The notes: a model not told the origin generated them from the letters alone. A stretch of 64,000 bases of DNA from Bradyrhizobium australiense (GCF_013114825.1 NZ_JAAVLX010000003.1:682001-746000); one strand, 5' to 3'. Positions 34,017-42,235 are shown, counted from the stretch's first letter. A program made the numbers and translations.

Positions 34017-35269
34017 CGTGTAACCGCCATGCTCTTAGTTATAAAGGCAGAGATCTGCTCCTGCGCATCTCGAAGAGACGCGAATAGGGCGGGTACGTTT
34101 GCATATGCGTCGGTGACGTCATCGTTGATCGCATGATTCATCAGGATCTTCAGACGTAGGCGATCGATGCCGGCAGCCGCAGCAAGCGTCCGGAACGAAT
34201 GCCGAAGCGCATGGCCCGTGTGAGAAAGCTTCTGCCGGCCCTCTTCCTTCACTTCAGCGATGTGTCCGCCGGGCGCCGGGAAGATCCAGGTCTTGCTCTC
34301 CTCGGGGTAGTAGGTCTGGCCGGCTTCGTTGACCCGCTCCAAGCATTCCAGCATTGCTGTCGATAGCGGAAGCTCGAACGCTCGCTCCTCGCCCCCCTTT
34401 GGAGCCGGCAGGCGCAGCGAGGGGCGGGCGGGATCGAAGTTCGCCCAGCGGGCGGTTAAGACGTCCGTACGACGCAAGCCAGAGAGGAGCATGAATAGAT
34501 GGAGCTCGCGGCGGATCGGGTTGGCGAGCGCCTGGAGCTGCGCCCACCAGGCCGGCAGCTCAGCAACGCCCATTCCGGTGCTGCGGGCTTTCTCCTTGTG
34601 GAACAGCTTTCCTGACCGGAATGGATTGCGCTCTGGAAGGCCCGGCGTCTCGAGTTCGTCCTTGACGTAGTTCCAGACAGCACGGGCAAAGCGGAGGGCG
34701 CCGTTGGCGGCATATTTGCCGCTTGCGTACTTCTGGCCCGCGCGTGCTTTTCGAGCCCGCTCGGTGATCGCGGCATGCTCCTGGACGACATCTTCGCGCT
34801 TGATGCTGGCGAGCGGCTTGTCGTGCCAGTCTTTGAGGTGGCGGTCGAACTTGTCCTGGTAATCGGCAATGGTGCGGATGCTCCGACCTTGCTTCTCGAG
34901 AGCAGCCTTATAAGCGTCCCAGGCGGCCTTGAAGGTGAGGGCTTGGGTAGCGTCCGGGACGGTGGCAAAACCGCGTGGGATTGGCTCGCCGCGGGCGCGG
35001 AGCGCCACGATCTCCAAGGCCTTGGCCCGCACCTCGTCGGCGCTGGCGTGCGGGTGTTCGCCCAGCCATTCCACCTTGGTGGAACCCCGCCGGCCATTAA
35101 TCCGGGGGGTCTCGTACTGGAAGCGATAAGTCTTGGTGGACTTGCCGACCCAGAGATGAAAGCCGGCGATTTTGCTGTCGCGGACGATCTGCGGCTTGGC
35201 GGGGGCGAACGGCAGCCCCTTGACCGCCTTGTCGGTCAAAAGAATGCGCGGGGCTTGGGTTGACGGCAT
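34013..35269 (-). CDS. int: Tyrosine recombinase/integrase of the P4/DUF4102 type
   Basis: The 418-aa product has an N-terminal arm-binding DUF4102-like domain (LLTDKAVKGLPFAPAKPQIV, GFHLWVGKSTKTYRFQYETP), a SAM-like core-binding domain (about 115-210), and a catalytic domain. The catalytic Arg is in MLLSGLRRTDVLTARW, the HxxR box in GHALRHSFRTL, the later His in LMNHA, and the probable nucleophile Tyr in DVTDAYANV. Such enzymes insert elements into tRNA genes. ATG 35269 has AGGAGG at a six-base spacing; the frame to 35320 is not needed. A 3' half of tRNA-Arg lies 180 bases away on its 5' side, the probable att site. It is the first gene of the element from the right. Confidence 0.92.
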   Translation of the reverse strand: MPSTQAPRILLTDKAVKGLPFAPAKPQIVRDSKIAGFHLWVGKSTKTYRFQYETPRINGRRGSTKVEWLGEHPHASADEVRAKALEIVALRARGEPIPRGFATVPDATQALTFKAAWDAYKAALEKQGRSIRTIADYQDKFDRHLKDWHDKPLASIKREDVVQEHAAITERARKARAGQKYASGKYAANGALRFARAVWNYVKDELETPGLPERNPFRSGKLFHKEKARSTGMGVAELPAWWAQLQALANPIRRELHLFMLLSGLRRTDVLTARWANFDPARPSLRLPAPKGGEERAFELPLSTAMLECLERVNEAGQTYYPEESKTWIFPAPGGHIAEVKEEGRQKLSHTGHALRHSFRTLAAAAGIDRLRLKILMNHAINDDVTDAYANVPALFASLRDAQEQISAFITKSMAVTR

Positions 35270-35320
35270 GGATCCTCCTGCACGGGTTTTGCACGTAAGA
35301 AGAGGCCAAGTGCCGCGCAT

Positions 35321-35389
35321 CTTAGTCTGGAGGTCTAAGCCAGGTTTGACTAAGCGAGGTTAATTTACGCAGTCAAATCTTAGGCTTAG
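35321..35389. promoter_or_regulatory. Composite inverted repeat between integrase and att site
   Basis: CTAAGCC (35335-35341) and TTTGACT (35345-35351) are mirrored by AGTCAAA (35371-35377) and GGCTTAG (35383-35389). CTTAGTC (35321-35327) also pairs with GACTAAG (35348-35354). Nested arms here suit integrase arm-type sites, an excisionase site or an int operator. Confidence 0.5.
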
Positions 35390-35448
35390 CTCCCACCCGC
35401 CGATTCTTGCTTAATGACCCTTAACCAGGATTTTGCGCATGGCCAAAA

Positions 35449-35493
35449 CTACGAATCTGGGGGTCAGGAGTTCGAATCTCTTCGGGCGCGCCA
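35449..35493 (+). other. 3' half of tRNA-Arg(ACG), probable att site
   Basis: The 45 bases read as the tRNA-Arg 3' half: anticodon loop CTACGAA with anticodon ACG, then TCTGG, variable GGGTC-type stretch, T arm AGGAG-TTCGAAT-CTCTT, acceptor strand CGGGCGC, discriminator G and encoded CCA. The 5' half is missing; the bases before it (TGGCCAAAA) do not match a D arm. Tyrosine integrases leave such a 3' fragment at the element end opposite the intact tRNA. The crossover would then be in the anticodon loop. Confidence 0.78.
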
Positions 35494-35626
35494 TTTCGGA
35501 ATACGCTAGCGCAGCCAACTGCCGCCGATTTTTCAACCCCCGGGGGATGAGGGTATGGTCGTCGGGAACGATGTCGATCACCGCGTCGCTGGTATGCCCA
35601 CGCAGCGCGTCCTTTCGCCTCCGGCT

Positions 35627-36037
35627 TCAGCGTGGCAGCACGCACGGAACGATCTGCCGACCGTGTCGCCGGTAGATGCGGAAGTCGGCATCCGTAGTCA
35701 GTAGCATGGGATTGTTCAGCGTCTCGGTCATTCGGACGAGACAGGCATCCGCGAAACTCATCGGCACGTCTGCATATTTCTCCAACAGCTTGAGCACGGC
35801 GTCCATGTCGTCGGCGAACCGGTAGCCGCAAACGAGGGCGCCCCGGCGAAGCAGTGACGCAAGGCTCCGGGTCCCGCGCCCGCCGAGCAGATGAGATGTC
35901 TCCGATAGCACTGCCTCGCAGGTCATCCAGGGGGGCGGAAAACGTGGCGCTTGAGCGGCGGCCCAGCCATGGTTGGCGTCGCGGCGACTGAGGAGCGCCA
36001 CGAGAAAGCCGGCGTCAACGAGTGCGCTTGTCGCCAT
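35627..36037 (-). CDS. PIN-domain (VapC-like) toxin
   Basis: The 136-aa product has the PIN layout: ALVDAGFLVALLSRRD with the first acidic residue, Glu in CEAVLSETSHLL, Asp in SFADACLVRM, and TTDADFRIYRRHG near the end. PIN proteins cleave RNA and are held inactive by a partner. Its start overlaps the end of the antitoxin gene by 23 bases, typical of a toxin-antitoxin pair. It is the first complete chromosomal gene to the right of the tRNA fragment. Confidence 0.82.
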   Translation of the reverse strand: MATSALVDAGFLVALLSRRDANHGWAAAQAPRFPPPWMTCEAVLSETSHLLGGRGTRSLASLLRRGALVCGYRFADDMDAVLKLLEKYADVPMSFADACLVRMTETLNNPMLLTTDADFRIYRRHGRQIVPCVLPR

Positions 36038-36272
36038 AGCCGGTCGACTTGAGGTACTTTTTCGTTCGCGCGCTCAAATCGCGCGGCAGTCGGTCGACCG
36101 AACCAACGATGTCCGCGATGGCGTCGATCAACGCAGGCTCGCGCCGGCCCGACTTCTCTGCCCCTGTCAGTCGCTCGCGCACCACGTCGGATTTCGACAG
36201 CTTGCGTCGCCGCGACTCGGCTTCAATTTCGGCGACCACGGCTTCAGGCAATCGAACTGTCAATGTCTTCAT
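36015..36272 (-). CDS. Ribbon-helix-helix antitoxin
   Basis: The 85-aa product begins MKTLTVRLPEAVVAEIEAES, with the beta-strand and first helix of a ribbon-helix-helix domain, and KLSKSDVVRERL as the second helix. The C-terminal part probably wraps the PIN toxin encoded next. Such antitoxins repress their own operon. TAATAC, a good -10, lies just upstream of the ATG with only a weak Shine-Dalgarno, so translation may be nearly leaderless. Confidence 0.82.
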   Translation of the reverse strand: MKTLTVRLPEAVVAEIEAESRRRKLSKSDVVRERLTGAEKSGRREPALIDAIADIVGSVDRLPRDLSARTKKYLKSTGYGDKRTR

Positions 36273-36593
36273 CCCGTTATCGTATTACATCACTGACACA
36301 TGCGCAATACACCAATGCGTCGGCTTCGTGGCTTCTGCGAACGTGGGAGTGAGACCTTTCGAGCATCCAGCTGCGCCGCCCGACAGCTTTGACCATCGTC
36401 TTGGCGTAGTATCCCCGGCGAGTCGCCGGCAGCTTGGGATATCTTGGCGGGAGATCGCATGGTTCATCATAGCGCCACGACGAAACATCAGTGCCCGTCT
36501 TCATCGGCCGTGGCCACTTTACGGTTTTGCACGACACCGTGCGATTCGACCGTCGTGGTGCGCTTCGTTCGTTACCATTATTCCAGGAATGAC

Positions 36594-36929
36594 TTACGTC
36601 GATAACTTCGCCGCCCACTTCTTCGCCCATGTGCCGAGAGGAACAAGAAGGGCATACAGCTCGTGTCCGGTAGAGGTGATGCGATAGCCCTCCTGGGCAT
36701 GCTCGATCAAGCCTACCTCGCGCAGCTCTTTCAGGCGCGCGTTCAGGACCGTTGGCGAGATCGCTTCGCAACGTTCTTGAAGCTCCCGAAATGTGCAAGG
36801 TCCGCCCTTGCCGAGATTCCACAGGATCCCCATTGCCCACCTTCGCCCCAACAAGTCCAGCAGCGCCATGACGGGAACGCCAGATCGTGAGCCTCGGACA
36901 GGCTTTCCGGGTTTTGGAGTTTGGTTCAT
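36594..36929 (-). CDS. HxlR-family transcriptional regulator
   Basis: The 111-aa product has the HxlR winged helix: MALLDLLGRRWAMGILWNL, FRELQERCEAISPTVLNARL, KELREVGLIEHAQEGYRITS and the final PLGTWAKKWAAKL. ATG 36929 is preferred; the frame could begin at TTG 36953, but that codon lies within a putative operator at 36946-36960. HxlR proteins often repress their own or neighbouring genes in response to reactive electrophiles or aromatics. The 297 bases on its 3' side hold nothing recognisable. Confidence 0.85.
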   Translation of the reverse strand: MNQTPKPGKPVRGSRSGVPVMALLDLLGRRWAMGILWNLGKGGPCTFRELQERCEAISPTVLNARLKELREVGLIEHAQEGYRITSTGHELYALLVPLGTWAKKWAAKLST

Positions 36930-36945
36930 GTCGGCATCCCACTTG

Positions 36946-37000
36946 CTACTCAATAGGTAGCATTCCTCCCTATTGCATGCTATCGCTACTCTATCTGTAG
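36946..37000. promoter_or_regulatory. Two 15-base HxlR-type operator copies
   Basis: CTACTCAATAGGTAG (36946-36960) and CTACTCTATCTGTAG (36986-37000) are imperfect CTAC-N7-GTAG palindromes, 40 bases start to start, about four helical turns. They lie just upstream of the HxlR gene and probably bind its dimer. Confidence 0.55.
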
Positions 37001-37031
37001 CTTCGGCTCACGAGATACCCAAATGCCGAAG

Positions 37032-37460
37032 CTAGTGCGCCGCCGTAGATACCCGCTGCATCCTAGCCGCTAGTCGTCCTCTCGCGGCCTTTACCGTATT
37101 CTCCATCAGGCATGCGATGGTCATCGGACCAACCCCTCTAGGCACCGGCGTAATGGCGCCGGCAACCTGCACCGCTTCCTCGAAGATGATGTCGCCCTGA
37201 ACGGCGTATCCGCCGTCCTGCTTGGCGACGCGCGGGGTACCGATGTCGATGACGATGGCGTGCGGCTTTATCCAGTTCCGGCGCACAAGTCCGGGCTTGC
37301 CGACCGCGCTGACCAGGATGTCCGCCTCACGGCAGATGCACGCGATGCCGCGTGTGGAGATGCGTTTGCGTCACCGTCGCGCGCTCTTACAGGAGCAGCG
37401 CTGCCATCGGTTTGCCCACGATGTTCGAGCTGCCGATGAGGACGGCGTGACAGCCGGTAA
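37032..37460 (-). pseudogene. folD: folD relic (methylenetetrahydrofolate dehydrogenase/cyclohydrolase)
   Basis: The last 84 codons are intact and match FolD ([38 protein letters not shown]). Upstream the reading switches frame near 37345 to [13 protein letters not shown], meets an in-frame TAA at 37387-37389, and continues as AVLIGSSNIVGKPMAALLL. The Rossmann dinucleotide motif is recognisable but the N-terminal substrate domain is gone. At least two frameshifts and one stop make it non-functional. FolD is normally essential for one-carbon metabolism, so an intact copy should exist elsewhere. Confidence 0.8.
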
Positions 37461-37575
37461 CGGGCAATGGCCGTCGTAACACCACATGACAGGGATGCCG
37501 ACGTGGCCGGATTGACCGTCATCGAGGGGATGCAGGGAACGCCTCTCGGACCTTGCTCATGGCGCCGCCGGTTTC

Positions 37576-38499
37576 TCAGAAATGATGTACCCCCAGCGCC
37601 GAGAATGCGCCGTCGTGCGGCTCGTGGCCGTCCATCGTCGGCTGGCCGAGAAAGCCGAGCTGCAGCGGGATCGGATGTAACAGCGACGTCGGTACCGCGC
37701 CTGCGGTGTCGAGCAGCGGTATGTCGTGCTGCGCGGCGCCGGAGAAATCCGTTGTGCTGGACGTCGGGCCGGAAGGGTTCGTCGTGAGCGGCTCGAGCAG
37801 GTTGGTGGCCGGTGCGTCATGGACCAGGCCGGTCAGCGTGCCGGTGACGCCGTCGAGGAGATGGCTCGCGGTGCCGGTCAGGGTCGTCGTCAGTTGCCCT
37901 ACGGTAGTACTCACGTTTGCGATCGTGTTCGATACCGTTGCAAGCGCGGTGTCGACGATGCCGGTGAGGCTGTCTGCAAGATTGTGAATGGACGCGCCAA
38001 GATCGAATGACGGTGATGCGGCGTTGCCGGCAGGCGCGCTGCCCGCGCCAACCGATGGCGTGTGATCCAACGTTGCGCCGAAGCTTGGTAGCGCGGGCGT
38101 CGATGCAAAAGCCTGCGTCGCGAGCCCTTCGCCTGATGGAGCTTCGGCGAGCGTCGCGGTCGCATTGTGCGGCGTGTCCGTTGCCGCGGCGTCGGCGTGG
38201 ACCGCAGGCGAAAGATCTGTTGGCGGAGCGTCACTCATGCCGGCATGCTGGTCCTCATGGCCGGGTGCGGGATCGGCCGGCTGCAGCGCTGCCGGGACAA
38301 TCTCTGCCGGAGATGGGTGCAGGGCAGCCGGCTCCGCCGCGCGGGCTTCCCCCTCGTGCTCGAGGCGATGCAGCACGGTGTCGGCGTCGTTCAGAAGGCC
38401 GAGCAGCATGGTGGCGAAAGCAACCGATTCGGTTGCCGCGAGATGCCGGCTGCGTTCAGCCTCATCGGAGCGGCGGGCGTTCTTGACGGCTTCGGCCAT
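37576..38499 (-). CDS. Hypothetical Ala/Thr/Pro-rich protein of the type I secretion operon
   Basis: This about 307-aa protein has no signal peptide and no RTX (GGxGxDxxx) repeats. After a helical N-terminus (LAATESVAFATMLLGLLNDA) it is disordered (Ala, Pro, Thr). It then has an amphipathic threonine/valine stretch (LADSLTGIVDTALATVSNTI and LTGTASHLLDGVTGTLTGLV) and a His-containing end (GHEPHDGAFSALGVHHF). It is the last gene of the operon encoding HlyD and the ABC exporter. Its GLL/GTxTG-like rhythm resembles the small protein at 41704. It may be cargo or an export accessory. Confidence 0.62.
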   Translation of the reverse strand: MAEAVKNARRSDEAERSRHLAATESVAFATMLLGLLNDADTVLHRLEHEGEARAAEPAALHPSPAEIVPAALQPADPAPGHEDQHAGMSDAPPTDLSPAVHADAAATDTPHNATATLAEAPSGEGLATQAFASTPALPSFGATLDHTPSVGAGSAPAGNAASPSFDLGASIHNLADSLTGIVDTALATVSNTIANVSTTVGQLTTTLTGTASHLLDGVTGTLTGLVHDAPATNLLEPLTTNPSGPTSSTTDFSGAAQHDIPLLDTAGAVPTSLLHPIPLQLGFLGQPTMDGHEPHDGAFSALGVHHF

Positions 38500-38512
38500 G
38501 GCCATCTCCTCC

Positions 38513-39841
38513 TCAGCGTTCGCGGAACGCGCGGGTGATCTCGTCGCGCAGCGGACCGAGCAGATATTCGAACAGGGTGCGCGGACGCGTCGGCACGATC
38601 ACCTCGGCCGGCATCCCGGCCTGCAGATCGATGCGCGACTTCTTGACATCGTTCGGATCGAGCGCGACCTCGACGGCGTAATAGCCTTGTCCGGACTTGT
38701 CGTCGGTCAGGCGGTCGGCCGACACCGTGTGCACGGTGCCGTAGAGCCGGGGGCGCTCGATATAGTTGACGCCGGTGAGCTGCACCTCGGCGCGATGGCC
38801 GACGGCGACGTCGTTGATGTCAGAGAGCTTCAGCTTCGCGGCGGCAATCAGCGGATTGTCGGTAGGCACGATATCCATCAGCCGCGCGCCGGGCTGGATC
38901 ACGCCGCCCTCGGTGAAGATGTCGAGGCCGACCACCGAGCCGGTCACAGGCGCAGTAATCCGCGTGCGTACCATTACATCCGTGGCGGCGTCGATCTTGG
39001 GCGCCAGTTCGGCGAGCTTGTTTTCGGTCGCGCGCAACTGGTCGGTGATCTCGCTCATTCGCGCGCGGTCCACCCGGGCGATCTCGAGGTCGTTCTGCGC
39101 GATCTGCTGCTGCATGCCGGCAATGCTGGCCTGCTGCGCACCGATATCGGCCTGCAGCCGGGCATCCTCGCGCTGCAAAGCCAGAATGCGAGTCTTTGGC
39201 GTATAGCCCTGCGAGAACAGATGCTGCGCGCCGTTCATCTCGTCGGTCAGCAGTTCGCGCTGCTTCTCGGTGCCGGCGAGCTGCGCCTGCGTGCCCGCGA
39301 TCTGCGCTTCGAGCTCCTTGATCTTGCCGCGCAGCACCGCCGTCTCGGCGGCGAACTGGTGCTTTCGCGCCGCCATCATCGCGGTCTCGTTGGCCATGGC
39401 CTGGCGTACCGCTGATAGCTCGCTGCGCGCGCGGAGATGTTCGTCGAACTCCGGCGCATCCTTTCGGTCGCGTTCGGCGACCAGCCGTGCGCGCGCGGCC
39501 AGCGCGGCGTCGCGATCGGCGGTGAGGACGTCGAGCTTGGCGCGCGGGTCGCTGTCGTCGAGCCGGATCAGGAGCTGGCCTTTTTCGACGCGCGCGCCGT
39601 CGCGCACGGTGAGCTGGCGCACGACGCCGCCATAGGGATGCTGCACGCTCTGCCGCCGTCCCTCGACCTGGAGGTTACCGCTCGCAATCGCTGCGCCGGA
39701 GATCGGCGCCAGTGTTCCCCACATCGTCATGGCGGCGGCGAACGCCGCGACCACGCCGGCACCTAGCAGCGCCGGCCGTCCGGGACGTGCGTAGCGCGCA
39801 CGGTCGCGCAGCGGGGCGAAGCCGTCGCCGATCGCCGTCAT
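38513..39841 (-). CDS. HlyD-type membrane fusion protein of a type I secretion system
   Basis: The 442-aa product has an N-terminal membrane span (LLGAGVVAAFAAAMTMWGTL) and the lipoyl half GGVVRQLTVRDGARVEKGQL. A long coiled hairpin spans about 95-290 and the second half includes TRITAPVTGSVVGLDIFTEG. The end (LQAGMPAEVIVPTRPRTLFE, YLLGPLRDEITRAFRER) is typical of PrtE/HlyD adaptors. It couples the ABC exporter to an outer-membrane TolC. ATG 39841 overlaps the stop of the ABC gene (ATGA). No tolC is in the operon, which is common. The longer frame to 41116 merely runs antiparallel inside the ABC gene. Confidence 0.9.
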   Translation of the reverse strand: MTAIGDGFAPLRDRARYARPGRPALLGAGVVAAFAAAMTMWGTLAPISGAAIASGNLQVEGRRQSVQHPYGGVVRQLTVRDGARVEKGQLLIRLDDSDPRAKLDVLTADRDAALAARARLVAERDRKDAPEFDEHLRARSELSAVRQAMANETAMMAARKHQFAAETAVLRGKIKELEAQIAGTQAQLAGTEKQRELLTDEMNGAQHLFSQGYTPKTRILALQREDARLQADIGAQQASIAGMQQQIAQNDLEIARVDRARMSEITDQLRATENKLAELAPKIDAATDVMVRTRITAPVTGSVVGLDIFTEGGVIQPGARLMDIVPTDNPLIAAAKLKLSDINDVAVGHRAEVQLTGVNYIERPRLYGTVHTVSADRLTDDKSGQGYYAVEVALDPNDVKKSRIDLQAGMPAEVIVPTRPRTLFEYLLGPLRDEITRAFRER

Positions 39842-41571
39842 GACGCGCGCCCCGCGGCGGCCTGCTGGAGGGCGTGGTAGACCTCGCCCGGGGGACCTAG
39901 CATATCGAGCATGCCGCCCCGCAGCACCATCATGACGTCGACAATATCGAGAATGGTGGTGCGGTGCGTGATCACGATGATGGTAGCGCCTTCGCTCTTG
40001 GCCTGCAGCAGCGCGATCTTGAGCGCCTCTTCGCCGGGGCCATCGAGATTGGCGTTGGGCTCGTCGAGCACGAGCAGCGGTGGGCGGCCGAGCAGCGCCC
40101 GCGCCAGCGCCAGACGCTGACGCTGTCCGCCTGACAGGCCAACGCCGCCGGGGCCAAGCCTCGTGTCGTATTGCTTCGGCAGGTCGAGCACCATCTCGTG
40201 AATGCCGGCACGTTTGGCAGCGTCGATGATCTCCTCCGTCGACGCGTCGCCGAAACGGGCGATGTTCTCGCGCACGGTGCCGGCGAACAGGCCCACGTCC
40301 TGCGGCAAATAGCCGACATGGCGGCCGAACTCGAGCGGATCCCAGTGGCTGTAGTCGAGGCCGCCAAAGCGCAACCGTCCATCGGCCGGTGCGATGGCGC
40401 CGACCAGAAGGCGCGCCAGCGTGCTCTTGCCGGAGCCGCTCGGGCCGACGATGCCGAGCGCCTGGCCGCCGCCGAGCTCGAACGTCAGGTCCCTGATGAC
40501 GGGGTCCTTGCGCGCCGGCAGCAGGCAGCGCAGTTCGCGCACCTCGATCGTGTTGCGCGCCCGCGGCACGATGGTGTGCGGCGGCGTCAGGTCGATCTCG
40601 CCGAGCAGCTCGCGCACCTCCGCATAGGCCTCGCGCGCGCCGATGAACTGCTTCCAGGTGCCGACCGCCTGTTCCACCGGGACCAGCGCCCGGCCCATCA
40701 CGATGCTGGCGGCAAAGATGGTGGCCGGCGTGATCGCATGGTCGATGGCGAGCCAGGCGCCGGTGCCGAGCATCAGCGATTGCAGGAGCAGGCGGAAGAA
40801 GCGAATGCAGGAGGTCATCACCGCGTTCTTGTCGCTGGCGAGCGCCTGCTGCACCAGCATCGACGAGCGCTGGCTCTGCCAGTTGCGCTCCACCGCCGGC
40901 TGCATGCCCATCGCGCGGATCACGTCGGCGTGGCGCAGGATGTTTTCGGTGAACACATAGGATTGGTTGCCGGCGGCCTCCGCTTCCTTCATCGGCTCTC
41001 GGGTCATCAACTCGTTGAGGCCGGCGAGGCCAAGCAGGAGAACCGCGCCGATGGTCGCGACGATGCCGAGCAGCGGATGGATGAAGAACAGCAGCATCAG
41101 ATAGATCGGGATCCACGGCAGGTCGAACGCGAAATAGATGCCGGGGCCGGTCACGAAGGTGCGGAACTGATCGAGGTTGCGCAATTGCTGCGCGCCGCGG
41201 GATGCGCCGCGCTGCGCCGAGCGCACCACCAGCGCCTCGAACACGCGCGCCGACAGATCCATGTCGAGGCGGATGCCGCAGCGGATCAGGACGCAGGAGC
41301 GCACCGCGTCCAGCGCCGCCATGGTTAGCAGCGCGATCGCCAGGATCAGGGTGAGGAGAACCAGCGTGGAGACGTTCTCGTTGAGCAGCACACGGTTATA
41401 GACCTGCATCAAATAGAGCGGCGAACTGAGATAGAGCAGGTTGATGGCGCTGGAGAACAGCCCGGCCCAGAGGAATTGCGGCCACAACGCGATCAGCGCC
41501 TGGCGAAAGTCATCGTTCCGTCGCGCCGGCGCGGCGGAATCGTCAAGAGCGGTCAGCATGCCCGTAGGCAT
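39838..41571 (-). CDS. Type I secretion ABC transporter/permease (PrtD-like)
   Basis: The 577-aa product has about six membrane spans in residues 30-310 (such as FLWAGLFSSAINLLYLSSPL and HPLLGIVATIGAVLLLGLAG). The nucleotide-binding domain has Walker A GPSGSGKST at 376-384, signature LSGGQRQRL and Walker B LLVLDEPNANLD. It lacks a C39 peptidase domain, so cargo should carry an uncleaved C-terminal signal. PrtD-type exporters move proteins from cytoplasm to the medium with HlyD and TolC. It is preceded by a small Gly/Ser-rich protein gene and coupled to HlyD. Confidence 0.9.
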   Translation of the reverse strand: MPTGMLTALDDSAAPARRNDDFRQALIALWPQFLWAGLFSSAINLLYLSSPLYLMQVYNRVLLNENVSTLVLLTLILAIALLTMAALDAVRSCVLIRCGIRLDMDLSARVFEALVVRSAQRGASRGAQQLRNLDQFRTFVTGPGIYFAFDLPWIPIYLMLLFFIHPLLGIVATIGAVLLLGLAGLNELMTREPMKEAEAAGNQSYVFTENILRHADVIRAMGMQPAVERNWQSQRSSMLVQQALASDKNAVMTSCIRFFRLLLQSLMLGTGAWLAIDHAITPATIFAASIVMGRALVPVEQAVGTWKQFIGAREAYAEVRELLGEIDLTPPHTIVPRARNTIEVRELRCLLPARKDPVIRDLTFELGGGQALGIVGPSGSGKSTLARLLVGAIAPADGRLRFGGLDYSHWDPLEFGRHVGYLPQDVGLFAGTVRENIARFGDASTEEIIDAAKRAGIHEMVLDLPKQYDTRLGPGGVGLSGGQRQRLALARALLGRPPLLVLDEPNANLDGPGEEALKIALLQAKSEGATIIVITHRTTILDIVDVMMVLRGGMLDMLGPPGEVYHALQQAAAGRAS

Positions 41572-41703
41572 TCGGCGATCACCTTATGGCGCAAGTTGAT
41601 ATGGCGCTGCGCGATCTACTCGTGCAGTGCAGGCATTGGGGATGCGGCGTGGGGATGCGCTCCCCACGCCGCGCGCTTTTGAAATGTCTGAACTCAACTG
41701 GAG

Positions 41704-41994
41704 TTAGGCGAGGCCGTGGAGCAGGCCGCCGACATCGAGATGGCCGACATCGGCGCTGGCGCCGATCAGGGTCGGTGCGGAAACCGAGGCGTCAATACCG
41801 TCGAGTCCTGCCGAGAGGTCGATGCTCGGGTTCGTCTCAACCACTGCGCCGAGATCGAGCGTGTGCGACAGGTCCGCCGTGCCGCTGGCGCTGGCCGAAG
41901 CACTACCGCTAGCGCTTGCGCCGCCAAGCACGCCGGTGGCAGTTCCGAGCAGGCCATCGACGGTACCGAGCAGGTTTCCGAGTAGAGCAGCCAT
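41704..41994 (-). CDS. Small Gly/Ser/Ala-rich protein, candidate type I secretion cargo
   Basis: The 96-aa product starts MAALLGNLLGTVDGLLGTAT, continues with a Ser-Ala low-complexity run (GGASASGSASASASGT), then LDLGAVVETNPSIDLSAGLD, and ends HLDVGGLLHGLA. There is no cleavable signal, Cys or RTX motif. TAGGAG lies nine bases before ATG 41994. It is the first gene of the - strand operon with the ABC exporter and HlyD, 132 bases before the exporter, a position typical for type I cargo. Glycine and leucine spacing suggests an amphipathic self-assembling sheet or helix; this is inference. Confidence 0.6.
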   Translation of the reverse strand: MAALLGNLLGTVDGLLGTATGVLGGASASGSASASASGTADLSHTLDLGAVVETNPSIDLSAGLDGIDASVSAPTLIGASADVGHLDVGGLLHGLA

Positions 41995-42235
41995 ATAGTC
42001 AACTCCTATGATAGTTGGCTGGAATGCGACGAACGTCGCGCTGCACAAAGCCACGGGAGTCAGAAAGGTTGCGGACTCACATGCGGCGTTTTGGTGATCA
42101 TTTGTTGGAAGGGAACCGGCGGCGCAGCCGACCCGCTCGCGAGCCGGTCAAGGAGCACAGAATTTCGCGGGGCCGCACCCGCACCAGCCGCGATCTGGCC
42201 GAGCCATTCTGAACGTCCGAAAATTCAGGCAGGGG

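Noticed and set aside
36277-36942. A 221-codon - strand frame across the HxlR gene, considered as a transposase relic
   Set aside because: It has no transposase motif and mostly shadows the HxlR gene.
38513-41116. An 867-codon frame on the - strand reaching far upstream of the HlyD gene
   Set aside because: The part above 39841 is a shifted reading of the ABC transporter gene with Arg/Pro-rich nonsense; the ATGA overlap defines the real start.
40171-41328. A 385-codon + strand frame
   Set aside because: It is antisense to the PrtD-like gene, rich in Arg/His/Ala as expected for a GC-rich shadow frame.
37576-41994. RTX toxin or bacteriocin with a C39 exporter
   Set aside because: No GGxGxDxxx repeats in the neighbouring proteins and no C39 peptidase domain or double-Gly leader.
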